From: Bacteroidales bacterium
GTDB taxonomy: Bacteria > Bacteroidota > Bacteroidia > Bacteroidales > UBA10428
DNA length: 52,920 nt
Assembly (NCBI GenBank): GCA_016931575.1
Contig: JAFGEO010000159.1
Location: 1 to 52,920 of the forward strand
Reading direction: 5' to 3'
The translations under genes were made by a program, and so were the position numbers. Shown here piece by piece: positions 46,401-52,920 of the stretch (positions within the stretch are counted from its first letter, which is position 1; each line of letters begins with the position of its first letter). A model generated the notes under the pieces. That model searched no databases, had not been told where the DNA came from, and was given only the letters and a program-made list of their open reading frames with translations.

Positions 46401-46716
46401 TATTGATGCAGCAGGAAACTTCAGCTCCACCCATTTCACCGTGAATATCCTGCCCTACGCCGATAAACTCGAAAACAGCATTGAAGAAAGCATCACACTG
46501 CATCCCAATCCGACAAGGGACAGGGTACTTGTTAAATCTTCAGCCGGCAGGTTCGACCAGGTAACCCTCCTGGACCTGAATGGACGTGTAATCAGGAAGT
46601 ATAATCCTTCGGAGCCTGCACTTATCATCGATCTGACAGATCAGGCACCAGGAATATATTTCCTGAAGGTGGTGCAGCAAAGCAGGCCGGCGTATCTGAA
46701 AGTTGTGAAGGAATAG
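43474..46716 (+). CDS. secreted FG-GAP repeat protein with T9SS type A sorting domain
   Basis: A 1080-residue secreted protein. The start at 43474 was chosen over the GTG at 43444 because it opens a signal peptide (MKKVFFFTWI to LNAQ). Fourteen repeats of about 55-60 residues follow, each 'FG.SV.......VGA........SG..Y.F.KP..GW', ending near 840: that number equals two seven-bladed beta-propellers, and repeat 8 resembles repeat 1 more than its neighbours. Then come an Ig-like segment (about 850-930), a HYR-like segment (940-1005) and the C-terminal T9SS type A tail (HPNPTRDRVLVKS to YLKVVKE). It is therefore exported by type IX secretion to the surface or medium. Ligand unknown; many FG-GAP propellers bind proteins or calcium (Asp-rich loops such as YDDDDYG). 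Confidence 0.92.
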   Translation: MKKVFFFTWISCISLFLNAQEWVYTGKTLPLPLSNNARDAFGQSLDVSGDYAVIGAPGYNNNSGYVSLLHFTGESWEEIARLTPSDSLPESQFGNSVSISESVVVAGCYKDDDNGTHSGSAYVFVKPESGWTNMTETVKLLAADGDAFDHFGKSVSISGNCIAVGAINDDDVFENSGSVYIFEKPESGWPDITQSAKLHVADPATSAYLGSSVDIDGDYLVAGGCGDSTAGPVSGAAWVFRKPGGGWQDTLEIARLSASDPNNYDYFGCSVGILGNTIVIGASGDDESAYDGGALYVFEKSEGEWTSRNESAKLTVLEPDMGDALGYSVAVSDSYIAGGALYARPTVSAAGAAYLFQKPQTGWQDATETAELMAKVPQTGDQLGISVAITGDQVLAGANQRQDQGLNSGAVYCYRKPADEWADAFQTEKILPVPHINNVDEEYGSSMDVAGGYAVVGAPGYKQNMGCAYVLRNTGSAWEIEATLTTANPDRGSEFGTSVAMYEDMIVVGAPLYENTGAAFLYKMPSTGWKDTTESVLILSAASNDYDRFGGAVDIYGNMIAVGAYDDDDYGAGSGSVYLFEPGEKGWEDYTESYRLNPSGNEAGDLFGCALEACGNYLVVGAKGDKDNGENSGASYIFKRPEARWTAVQQVARLQAGTPAAGDYFGESVSIDSNLVVVGSSTYDGIGANTGAAFVFIKPEGEWADATQDVLIQSPDAALGELFGKSVSAAKDQILVGAPSEDDAGPQTGAAYLFMKPSGGWSSSAEYIKFLAGDNAEGDNFGKASALQERTVLLSAIKNDDLGYSTGSAYTWEKLYPVFLSSDPASQSELCGGSTAELTVTAQEQTGFQWQARPDQESSFSDLHEEIPYSGTRSNTLSILMSSDQNGWQFRCRAFNALYADTSLAATLSLETQEPLFASVLPEQNLQGDASNQASLPDYTDSIEVTDNCEGEIVVRQEPEAGTLLSGDDNILTLTAIDAAGNFSSTHFTVNILPYADKLENSIEESITLHPNPTRDRVLVKSSAGRFDQVTLLDLNGRVIRKYNPSEPALIIDLTDQAPGIYFLKVVQQSRPAYLKVVKE

Positions 46717-46741
46717 AAAAAAACAGGCTTTGGCAAGCTTC

Positions 46742-47671
46742 TCAGACCCTGGCAGCCAGGTACAGGCAATGCTCCAGTAGCCTTTCCCAGGGATCAAAGC
46801 TTAGGCTGAAGTCCTCCTCAATGGCTGAAACATCAAACAGGGAAGGTGTATCGGACCAGCCCTTGTCGATGAGGGTCAGCTCAGTTTTTGATCCGGTACG
46901 CCGGATGGTTTCCCGTGCAACATCTTCCCAGCTATAGAAGCATTTCCCCAGCCCGAAATAGGTGCGTTCATTCACCGCATGCTGTAATACAGCTTTGTAA
47001 ACTTTTGCCAGATCGCCTGCCCATATAAATTGTGTGCCATCGTTCTTCACCAATTGAAGGGGCTCATTTCTTTTTATGGTACATGCCAGATCCCGGAACC
47101 GGGAATCCATCTCCATATCGCTGCCCTCAATCACAGGGTTTCCAAAAGTATAGCCCGGACGGATGGTATTGGCTTTTAGTTTATACTGATAAGCAATGGC
47201 ATTCAAAAAGAGTTCCGTTGCTCCTTTGGTAGCCCCGTAATAGGTGAAGGGGCGCTGTTTGGAATGCTCATGGACGGTCAGGTCCGGGTAGAACTTTACA
47301 GCTTCCGGATCCATGTATACCGAATCGTTTGCCGCCGTTGAGGAAGTATAAATGATCTCCTTCACCCCCGCTTCAGCAGCTGTTTCAAACAGGTTTACGG
47401 AAGAGCGGGTATCGTTTAGCAACATTTGTACAGGAGAATCCCCCCAGTGCAGGGCAATGTGGATGCAGACTTCATGACCCGGCATCAGCTTCCGGATCAG
47501 TTCATAATCATTTATCTGCCCTTCAACAAGGGTAACACCGGGCAAGGAATGCAGGGCCGGAACCTTATCAGGATTCCTTGCAAGAAGGGTAATGGAATAG
47601 CCCTCATCACTAAGGATTTTGGTAACATACGAACCAATGAACCCGGTGCCGCCGGTAAGGAAAATTTTCAT
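46742..47671 (-). CDS. NAD-dependent epimerase/dehydratase family protein
   Basis: A 309-residue cytoplasmic protein of the extended short-chain dehydrogenase group. NAD(P)-binding GGTGFIG lies at 7-13, the active-site Tyr145-x-x-x-Lys149 is in YYGATKG, and the preceding TSSTA strand supplies the catalytic Ser/Thr. The family includes nucleotide-sugar epimerases and dihydroflavonol reductase-like enzymes; no substrate-specific motif is seen. It is convergent with the FG-GAP gene, 25 bp apart, and its downstream neighbour on the same strand begins 60 bp away without a clear shared function. Confidence 0.88.
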   Translation of the reverse strand: MKIFLTGGTGFIGSYVTKILSDEGYSITLLARNPDKVPALHSLPGVTLVEGQINDYELIRKLMPGHEVCIHIALHWGDSPVQMLLNDTRSSVNLFETAAEAGVKEIIYTSSTAANDSVYMDPEAVKFYPDLTVHEHSKQRPFTYYGATKGATELFLNAIAYQYKLKANTIRPGYTFGNPVIEGSDMEMDSRFRDLACTIKRNEPLQLVKNDGTQFIWAGDLAKVYKAVLQHAVNERTYFGLGKCFYSWEDVARETIRRTGSKTELTLIDKGWSDTPSLFDVSAIEEDFSLSFDPWERLLEHCLYLAARV

Positions 47672-47731
47672 ACGTGAGCGCTAAAAGTGAATTCCGGCTT
47701 AAAGATCGTATAAAATTTCATTCACGCGGAT

Positions 47732-48304
47732 TTAGCTAATCCATTTTTGATTCATCGCCATCAAAATGAGCTCGGCCGAATTTTTAAGCTTATACTTTGC
47801 CAGCAGGTTCCGCCGGTGAGTTTTTGCGGTCAGGGCAGAAATATATAGCTGCTCAGCAATTTGCCGGGTATTCAGGCCCTTAGATATCAGCTTGATAATC
47901 TCAAGTTCACGCTGAGTCGGTTTGTGGACATCCTCGATCTTCGAAGCGGATAAAGCAGCCAGCTTTACACTGGCTATAAGCTGCCGTTCATTGAAAGGTT
48001 TAACCAGGAAAGAGACCGGATTCAGCCCGCTGGCTTCTATAATGGTCTCCTCATCAGAATAGGCGGTGATAAATACAATCTGGAAATTTTGCTGTCCCGA
48101 TAATTCCTTCATAAGCTGAATCCCGCTTTTATTCTGTCCGAGGTTGATATCACATAAAACGATATCAGGCCAAAATGATTTTATGAGTTCTGATGCCTGA
48201 GAGCATTCTGTAGCTATTCCGGCAACCTCGAACCCTTGCCGCTCAACAATGATCTTTATATCATTGGCAATAATAATTTCATCTTCGACAATAACTATTC
48301 TCAT
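47732..48304 (-). CDS. LuxR-type response regulator
   Basis: A 190-residue regulator with a receiver (Asp52 in VLCDINLG; Lys in LVKPF) and a C-terminal LuxR/GerE helix-turn-helix (about 128-188, 'PTQRELEIIKLISKGLNTRQI' and 'TAKTHRRNLLAKYKLKN'). It lies 25 bp after its membrane kinase gene on the same strand and is its likely partner. It would bind DNA after phosphorylation; its targets are not visible here. Confidence 0.93.
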   Translation of the reverse strand: MRIVIVEDEIIIANDIKIIVERQGFEVAGIATECSQASELIKSFWPDIVLCDINLGQNKSGIQLMKELSGQQNFQIVFITAYSDEETIIEASGLNPVSFLVKPFNERQLIASVKLAALSASKIEDVHKPTQRELEIIKLISKGLNTRQIAEQLYISALTAKTHRRNLLAKYKLKNSAELILMAMNQKWIS

Positions 48305-48329
48305 ATCAGTAATATTCCTATAATAAGAA

Positions 48330-49604
48330 TTAAATAAAGAGTATCACCTTAAGCTCTGAGCCCCTGACTTTGGGAAGGATAAGCTCACCATGATACTGCA
48401 CTGCGATCTTTCCAATAAGATCAAGCCCGAAGGATTGTTTTGAGCCGACGCCGGATGGCATAAACCCATGTCCGTTATCCCTTACCACCAATTCAAATTT
48501 CCCAGTCGGGGATATATAGTCGGTAGATATCCAAATTTTCCTGTCTGCCTGATGCTCAGGCCATGCATGTTTCAGTGAATTGGTTATCAATTCGTTAGCC
48601 ATCAATCCGATATGCACAGCCACTTCAATTCTTGTTTTGAGATTCGTCAGGGCAGCATTAATGCTTATCTGCTCCCCATCAGGATAACCCCTGATGAGAA
48701 AGTCACACAATTCACGAATGTAATCGGACAATTCCAGATTCAGATCCAGGTGATCGCGGTACAGCTTTTGGTGAATCAGTCCAATGGTTACAATCCTGTT
48801 TTTTGCCAGTTCGATGCTATCCCGGACTGACGCATCCTTAATCTGAGCTTGTTGAATATTCAGCAGGCTTGTCACCAGTTGGAGGTTATTCTTCACCCGG
48901 TGGTTGAGTTCTTTCATGAGTGACTGAATGAAGATGTTTTTTTCATTTACCTCAATATTCGAGTGTTTCAGATCTTCATTCAGCTTAATGAGTTTTGCGT
49001 TCTGTTCCCTAACCCTTTGGCGCTCGTTGTTGTACCGGTTTCTGAACAGGATAATGGCGATGGAAAGAAAGAGGGTCGACAGGGTGAGGGTTATCGACAC
49101 ATCGAGAAACCTTTCCTGAGTGCTTTGATAAAGGTAAATCCATTCCGGGTGCAGGTATTCCAGGTAATATAAGAGGATTACATGAGCTAAAAACAGGAAT
49201 AATAAAACCGGTTGGACCCAACCATGGCTCATCAGTAAAAATATCATGAACAAGCAAAAATCAAGAAGAATAATAGGACCTGCCGAGCCTGCATTATAGA
49301 AGAAAACAATGCTTAGAATGGTAATGGTCATCAGGGCAACGGAAATAATAAAAGACGGGTGATAGATCTGACGGAACCTGGATAGGTAATAAAACAAAAA
49401 GCCAATTCCTGCCCCAATGTAAGAAGGATATATGGTTATCCTGTCAAGCCCCAGCAGGTAATTGTAATATCCTCCCAGCACGGCAATCAGGATGGCTAAA
49501 AACATCATGGTATTAAAGACACGCTGTTCCAGCGAAAAAGTATCCGGCTTACCTCCCAGAGCGGTTACAACTGCATTCGGAAGTTTTCTAAATTTCGGTA
49601 TCAC
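48330..49604 (-). CDS. membrane sensor histidine kinase, HisKA_2 type
   Basis: A 424-residue kinase starting at GTG. About six membrane segments occupy residues 30-190, followed by a coiled coil (about 195-230) and a HisKA_2 domain with His235 in ELNHRVKNNLQLVTSLL, then a HATPase region (NELITNSLKHAW, DNGHGFMP). The HisKA_2 class (as in light and stress kinases) is distinct from the HisKA used by the other kinases here. It is paired with the LuxR regulator encoded immediately downstream. The signal sensed is unknown. Confidence 0.92.
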   Translation of the reverse strand: MIPKFRKLPNAVVTALGGKPDTFSLEQRVFNTMMFLAILIAVLGGYYNYLLGLDRITIYPSYIGAGIGFLFYYLSRFRQIYHPSFIISVALMTITILSIVFFYNAGSAGPIILLDFCLFMIFLLMSHGWVQPVLLFLFLAHVILLYYLEYLHPEWIYLYQSTQERFLDVSITLTLSTLFLSIAIILFRNRYNNERQRVREQNAKLIKLNEDLKHSNIEVNEKNIFIQSLMKELNHRVKNNLQLVTSLLNIQQAQIKDASVRDSIELAKNRIVTIGLIHQKLYRDHLDLNLELSDYIRELCDFLIRGYPDGEQISINAALTNLKTRIEVAVHIGLMANELITNSLKHAWPEHQADRKIWISTDYISPTGKFELVVRDNGHGFMPSGVGSKQSFGLDLIGKIAVQYHGELILPKVRGSELKVILFI

Positions 49605-49737
49605 GGCAAAAAACTAAAAATTCTGATAGCCCGCTAAAATCAGACTATTTGTTCATTACAACCTTAATACTGCTTCAAGGTAGGGTTTTATTGAGAATCG
49701 ATAACAATCCATTGATGAAAATACTGTATCCCGGTAC

Positions 49738-49764
49738 AAAAAAGGCAGGATTCACATCCTGCCT
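49738..49764 (-). terminator. Rho-independent terminator on the minus strand
   Basis: Read on the minus strand AGGCAGGAT pairs with ATCCTGCCT (49743-49751 and 49756-49764) with a 4-nt loop, followed by TTTTTT (49743-49738). It is 380 bp beyond the beta-lactamase-like stop codon and 133 bp before the kinase start, so it ends a separate minus-strand transcript. Confidence 0.88.
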
Positions 49765-49913
49765 CCTAAAATAATTATCGCATAACTGACAGACCTCCTT
49801 ACGGGAAGTCGATCTGTGCTTTTTGGCATTCAGGATAAGTCAAAGATTCGAAAATCAATTACTTTTTGCCTTTAACAAAGGTTCATATATCCTACATCAA
49901 TTGAAATACTGAA

Positions 49914-50066
49914 TTAGTAGTATTTTTCTCGTCTAACAATTGCGTCTCCCCTGATTATGCCAGCAGGCGGAGCAGGATTTGGACCTGAACTTGAACTGGT
50001 AGTAGAACTGGATGGATCGGTACATGATGTTCCCAAGGTGAAAGTCAACTGCCAGTAACAACACAA
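49914..50066 (-). CDS. possible very short Ser/Pro-rich ORF, uncertain
   Basis: On the minus strand a frame is open from 50093 down to a stop at 49914-49916, encoding a Cys-containing start region (LLCCYWQLTF), TSCTDPSSSTTSSSSGP, then PAPPAGIIRGDAIVRREKYY. No ATG is available; a TTG at 50066 would give about 50 residues. It may be a lipoprotein relic, a pseudogene, or part of a small RNA. It lies between a perfect -7 element (50102-50109) and a terminator (49738-49764). I do not recognise a homologue. Confidence 0.25.
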   Translation of the reverse strand: MCCYWQLTFTLGTSCTDPSSSTTSSSSGPNPAPPAGIIRGDAIVRREKYY

Positions 50067-50101
50067 GAGCTTAATCGTCTGATATGAAATTACTTAATTT
50101 T

Positions 50102-50109
50102 CAAACATA
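50102..50109 (-). promoter_or_regulatory. putative -7 element of a short minus-strand transcript
   Basis: On the minus strand TATGTTTG matches TAnnTTTG exactly. No TTTG is at 19 bp upstream. Transcription from here would reach the terminator at 49738-49764 after about 350 nt. Confidence 0.35.
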
Positions 50110-50143
50110 TCAACTTTTTTTCTGATCGCTTCGTTAGTATTAG

Positions 50144-51433
50144 CTAATCATCAAAAGCCTGCCCTACCAACAAACTGAATTTCCATCCGGTATCATCTGA
50201 AGGGATGTCCTGGGTCTGTTTCATAAGGATCCCTATGAGCTGCTCTTTTGGATCGGCAAAATATTGCGTATTAAAGTACCCTCCCCAGCCGAAAGTACCT
50301 GCGCTGCCGCGTCCTCCCCGGGCCTCTCCCTTCTGATCGAGCACCTCAAAACCCAGGCAGAAATAGGATCCATTATCTCCCAGGAGATCTCCAACCTGGT
50401 TTTCCAGCATAAACTGAACTGTGGTCCTGCTCAGCAGTCGCACTCCGTTCAGCTCACCCTGGTTCAGCAACATCTGTAAAAAGTTGGCATAGTCGACAGC
50501 GGTGCTGGATAAGCCTGCACCACCGGAAAAGAACATCTTTGCTCCTTTGACAGGATACTCCGGATCATAAAAGGAGTTGGCGGGAAAGAGCACCCACTGA
50601 TCATCCTTTCTGGTCTGAACCGGCACTAGTCTGTCCTTTTTGGAGTCCGGCAGGTAAAAGTAAGTATCCTTCATCCCCAGTGGCTTAAAGATCCTTTCTT
50701 CAAAGAACTCATCCAGCGGCTGACCCGATAGGATTTCAATAAAGTAGCCCAGCACATCCAGACCCTCGGCATAGACCCATCGGGTCCCCGGTTCCTGATG
50801 CAGTGGCAGCGTTGCGAGCTTCCTGATGTTTTCTTCAATGGTAATAGCATCCGTGGTGAAGACATCAATAATTCCTGCCTTCGAATACATTTTGCGGAAT
50901 TCATCAGTATCGAGAAATCCGTATCCAAGACCGGAAGTATGGGTTAGCAAATGCCTTATGGTGATGGGATTTTCTGCAGGATGTCCCGTAAAGGATGAAT
51001 CCTCCTCATTTAGAGCATCAAAAATCTGGACATCCTTAAATTCAGGTATGTATTTCGATATGGGGTCATCGAGCCTGAACTTCCCCTCCTCCCACAACAT
51101 CATGACCGCAGTGGTGGTAATGGCTTTGGTCTGTGAGGCAATGCGGAAGATGTCATCCTTCTTCAACTCTCTGCCTTCCTGATTGTCTGCCATTCCAAAT
51201 GCCTTATGGTAGACTATTTTGCCATCTCGTGCTACCAGGGCTACAGCACCAGGGATCTCACCCTTCTCAACTGATTCGGTGAGCATGGCGTCAATGCGCG
51301 AAAGGCGCTCAGAGGACATACCCTGCTCTTTAGGATTTCCTGCAGAAAGTACGGGTGATGTTTGTAAGGACTGTGTTTGAGCCTGCACATAAAGGCTCGA
51401 TGCAATCAGAAGAAAGGATAGAATAGTTTTCAT
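50144..51433 (-). CDS. serine beta-lactamase/class C-like hydrolase
   Basis: A 429-residue exported protein with a signal peptide (cleavage near VQAQTQ). The active-site Ser100-x-x-Lys103 is in IASQTKAI; the usual second motif Tyr-x-Asn is replaced by Tyr221-Ala-Glu in WVYAEG, and a GWGG segment (FGWGGYF) stands at the third motif. Such proteins include esterases and peptidases as well as beta-lactamases; the changed second motif argues for an esterase-like activity. Not assigned to antibiotic resistance. It has its own promoter at 51462-51492. Confidence 0.9.
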   Translation of the reverse strand: MKTILSFLLIASSLYVQAQTQSLQTSPVLSAGNPKEQGMSSERLSRIDAMLTESVEKGEIPGAVALVARDGKIVYHKAFGMADNQEGRELKKDDIFRIASQTKAITTTAVMMLWEEGKFRLDDPISKYIPEFKDVQIFDALNEEDSSFTGHPAENPITIRHLLTHTSGLGYGFLDTDEFRKMYSKAGIIDVFTTDAITIEENIRKLATLPLHQEPGTRWVYAEGLDVLGYFIEILSGQPLDEFFEERIFKPLGMKDTYFYLPDSKKDRLVPVQTRKDDQWVLFPANSFYDPEYPVKGAKMFFSGGAGLSSTAVDYANFLQMLLNQGELNGVRLLSRTTVQFMLENQVGDLLGDNGSYFCLGFEVLDQKGEARGGRGSAGTFGWGGYFNTQYFADPKEQLIGILMKQTQDIPSDDTGWKFSLLVGQAFDD

Positions 51434-51461
51434 AATACCAGACTTTGTTATTCAATGACCC

Positions 51462-51492
51462 CAAATATAGGATTTCTGAATGGCATACTAAA
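51462..51492 (-). promoter_or_regulatory. promoter of the beta-lactamase-like gene
   Basis: On the minus strand TTTA (51492-51489), a 19-bp spacer and TATATTTG (51469-51462) match the Bacteroidota promoter with one mismatch in the -33 box. The gene starts 29 bp further on. Confidence 0.7.
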
Positions 51493-51573
51493 ACTCAGTA
51501 TTCAATCCCCTCTCCAATGATTTCTAAGACTTTCCATATTTTTCATCGTTTACGCTGATTTTAAAAACATTGA

Positions 51574-51891
51574 GAATTTCAAGAAAAATGTCAATGCCAT
51601 TTTGATTTTATTGGTGATAAATTAATTAGAGGAAAATTCTGCATGATAGCTTCTGATGTGAAGTTTATAAGGTATGGTGCAAGCCACCTCTCTAATACAC
51701 TAACTGCCTATCTGTTCGCTATTTTTAAAAATGGTTGGGAAAAGGCTATGCGAGGGAAAGAATACCCCAATAAAGGAGATATAACCATAAAGAAACTTTT
51801 ACAATTAAGAAGGTGGGATTTGGATATTGAAAAAATCACGAAAAATATTGAAACTTTAACTGGCAATTCTATTGAAAAAATTATGGCGTAA
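51574..51891 (+). pseudogene. remnant of an A+T-rich gene
   Basis: The frame is open from 51574, just after an in-frame TGA, to the stop at 51889-51891. An ATG at 51643 would give 82 residues, but the 23 codons before it (ending LIRGKFC) read like protein too and have no start codon, so this looks like the 3' part of a longer, decayed gene. It contains GNSIEKIM at its end and no domain that I recognise. Base composition is much more A+T-rich than the genes to the left, as is the DNA after it. Confidence 0.35.
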
Positions 51892-52020
51892 ATTTGAAGA
51901 CTATGAATACAAAGAATACTTAATAAAGAAGTTCTGTTAAAGTAATCCTCGATTTGAAAACTTAAAAAAGGAGAAAGTGTAAATAAAACGTCAATAATAA
52001 CAAGATTAAAATCAGGAAAC

Positions 52021-52527
52021 ATGGCAACAATTTTGAAATCTGACCAAAGAGAATTTCAGGAAAGTCCGAATAAGATTGACAATTACAGGATATTCACCGA
52101 TGTTTCAAGAATAAAAAAAGGGATTAATCCTGAAAACCTGAACTTTGATTTAAGACAATTAAATCCGGATGAATACTCAGCTCCTTACCATTTTCATCGG
52201 TACGCCGAGGAACTTTTTATGATTATGTCCGGCTCTGCGACCTTAAGAACTCCCAAGGGACTGGAAATAATAACTAGTGGTGATTTAATATTTTTTGAAA
52301 AAGGGGAAACAGGAGCACATCAATTGTATAATCATACTGCCGATACTTGTGTGTATTTAGACATAAGGACTTATTTTGGTTATGATATAGCAGAATATCC
52401 GGACTCGGATAAAATACTTTTAGCCCCATCATTCGAAATTTTTAATAAAGACTCTCAAGTAGATTATTTCTCCGGAGAAAAAAATATTAAGGATAAATGG
52501 AAGCAAATTGAAAACAGAAATGAATAG
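52021..52527 (+). CDS. cupin-domain protein
   Basis: A 168-residue cytoplasmic protein with a single cupin barrel (about 45-140). The first cupin motif has the metal ligands in 'YHFHRYAEELFMIMSG' (His, His, Glu), and the second in 'GETGAHQLYN' (His). Cupins bind metals and act as isomerases, dioxygenases or sugar-binding sensors; nothing here picks one. The gene is A+T-rich and sits next to the start of a GH5-like gene, so a role in sugar metabolism is possible but inferred. Confidence 0.85.
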   Translation: MATILKSDQREFQESPNKIDNYRIFTDVSRIKKGINPENLNFDLRQLNPDEYSAPYHFHRYAEELFMIMSGSATLRTPKGLEIITSGDLIFFEKGETGAHQLYNHTADTCVYLDIRTYFGYDIAEYPDSDKILLAPSFEIFNKDSQVDYFSGEKNIKDKWKQIENRNE

Positions 52528-52573
52528 CATCAGCTGCCAATACATAGGAACATGAGCGGTCCGTAATACACGT

Positions 52574-52631
52574 CCCGCAATTTTGCGGGGACCCGGCATT
52601 ATTAGCTTCGCTGAGCTCGTCATGCGTCCCC
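52574..52631. other. two overlapping alternative hairpins
   Basis: CCCGCAA (52574-52580) pairs with TTGCGGG (52583-52589), while the overlapping GGGGAC (52587-52592) pairs with GTCCCC (52626-52631), extended inward by GCAT/ATGC (52596-52599, 52622-52625) and AGCT/AGCT (52604-52607, 52614-52617). The two structures cannot form together because they share GGG. This lies between the cupin and the GH5-like start. Confidence 0.5.
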
Positions 52632-52672
52632 GGTTCAGGTTTGAACAACTTTTATTTTGCTAAATCAGTTTT

Positions 52673-52721
52673 TTTCACAACTTGTCCTTCCCTTTTGGCG
52701 GGAGACTCCCGTTGTGTGAAA
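52673..52721. other. inverted repeat, possible terminator or element end
   Basis: CACAAC (52676-52681) pairs with GTTGTG (52711-52716) and is extended by TTT and GAAA with a 2-nt bulge; inside is CGGGAG-A-CTCCCG (52699-52711), whose last base overlaps the outer arm. A T-run precedes it, which on the minus strand would be an A-run. It may be a terminator for leftward transcription or the end of a small element. Confidence 0.35.
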
Positions 52722-52753
52722 GCAAAGACAACTTTACAGATAAGTTTTGAAAT

Positions 52754-52920
52754 ATGGAATTTTTAGAATCGCAAGAAAATGTTTTTAAAAGTAAAAATAG
52801 TGTTGTCCAACTAAGAGGCGTTGGTCTTGGCAATTGGCTAAACCTTGAACATTTTATGTTTGGATTGCCAGGTACAGATAAACAAATTCGTCAAGCAATA
52901 ACAGAAACTTATGGCGAAGA
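52754..52920 (+). CDS. start of a glycoside hydrolase family 5-like protein (cut by window end)
   Basis: The frame is open from an ATG at 52754 to the window end (55 codons). The sequence LRGVGLGNWLNLEHFMFG contains the RGxGLGNWL pattern of the N-terminal strand of GH5 (cellulase/exo-glucanase-type) proteins. No signal peptide is visible, so it may be cytoplasmic. Only the N terminus can be read; catalytic residues are beyond the window. It is A+T-rich like the preceding cupin gene. Confidence 0.7.
   Translation, partial: MEFLESQENVFKSKNSVVQLRGVGLGNWLNLEHFMFGLPGTDKQIRQAITETYGE

Noticed and set aside
46717-46741. Terminator between the FG-GAP and epimerase genes
   Set aside because: A GCTT/AAGC stem next to a T-run on the minus strand is only four pairs long with a mismatch, too weak to call.
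50144-51433. Antibiotic-resistance beta-lactamase
   Set aside because: The second motif is not Tyr-x-Asn and the family includes many esterases and peptidases, so a resistance role is not supported.
52540-52725. Integron attC recombination site
   Set aside because: The inverted repeats lack the paired RYYYAAC and GTTRRRY core sequences and there is no integrase in the window.

Overview
The window looks like a chromosomal segment from a member of the Bacteroidota, probably a marine or sediment Bacteroidia/Marinilabiliales-like heterotroph; the exact taxon is inference. Supporting signs are a SusC/SusD/SusE starch-type locus, type IX secretion signatures (PorP/SprF protein, gliding-associated C-terminal domain, a C-terminal secretion tail), an OstA-like protein beside parvulin chaperones, many lipoproteins, PAS-rich histidine kinases, and promoters of the Bacteroidota form TTTG-N19-TAnnTTTG. 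I see no tRNA, rRNA, CRISPR array, integrase or intact insertion sequence.

Layout: (1) 1-8625 is an alpha-glucan utilisation locus: two identical 12-bp LacI-type palindromes (85-96, 350-361), then SusC, SusD, SusE-like lipoprotein, a terminator, and a secreted GH13 amylase with a large insert. (2) 9252-14669 carries a soluble PAS histidine kinase, a lone receiver and a receiver-kinase fusion with no output domain, then a small acidic protein and a DUF2891 lipoprotein. (3) 15075-17487 is a two-gene cytoplasmic sugar module (GPH symporter, GH43). (4) 17555-25037 holds recG, a methyltransferase plus metallo-hydrolase pair, a translationally coupled T9SS pair (type B cargo and PorP/SprF), a cobalamin adenosyltransferase and a DUF2795 protein. 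(5) 25061-32318 (minus) is a probable operon guaB - parvulin lipoprotein - SurA-like lipoprotein without parvulin domain - SurA-like isomerase - OstA-like protein, joining purine synthesis to outer membrane biogenesis. (6) 32587-36949 is recQ - DEDDy exonuclease - RlmI-like methyltransferase - small secreted protein. (7) 36984-43285 has an SMP-30 lipoprotein, a structured GC-rich intergenic region, a Tat-exported aldo/keto reductase, a four-PAS hybrid kinase and a DUF3795 protein. (8) 43474-51433 has a 14-repeat FG-GAP protein with a T9SS tail, an NAD-dependent epimerase-like protein, a LuxR response regulator/HisKA_2 kinase pair, a possible short minus-strand transcript and a serine beta-lactamase-like hydrolase. 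(9) From about 51480 the DNA becomes clearly A+T-richer and holds a gene remnant, a cupin, two strong inverted-repeat structures and the start of a GH5-like glycosidase cut by the window end.

The main themes are glycan capture (SusCDE, GH13, GH43, GH5 start), secretion and outer-membrane assembly (PorP, T9SS cargo, parvulins, OstA) and sensing (five kinase or receiver proteins in three clusters). The most interesting non-coding signals are the paired operators, the hairpin-dense 38345-38570 region, the promoter-to-terminator unit at 49738-50109, and the mutually exclusive hairpins near 52574-52631.
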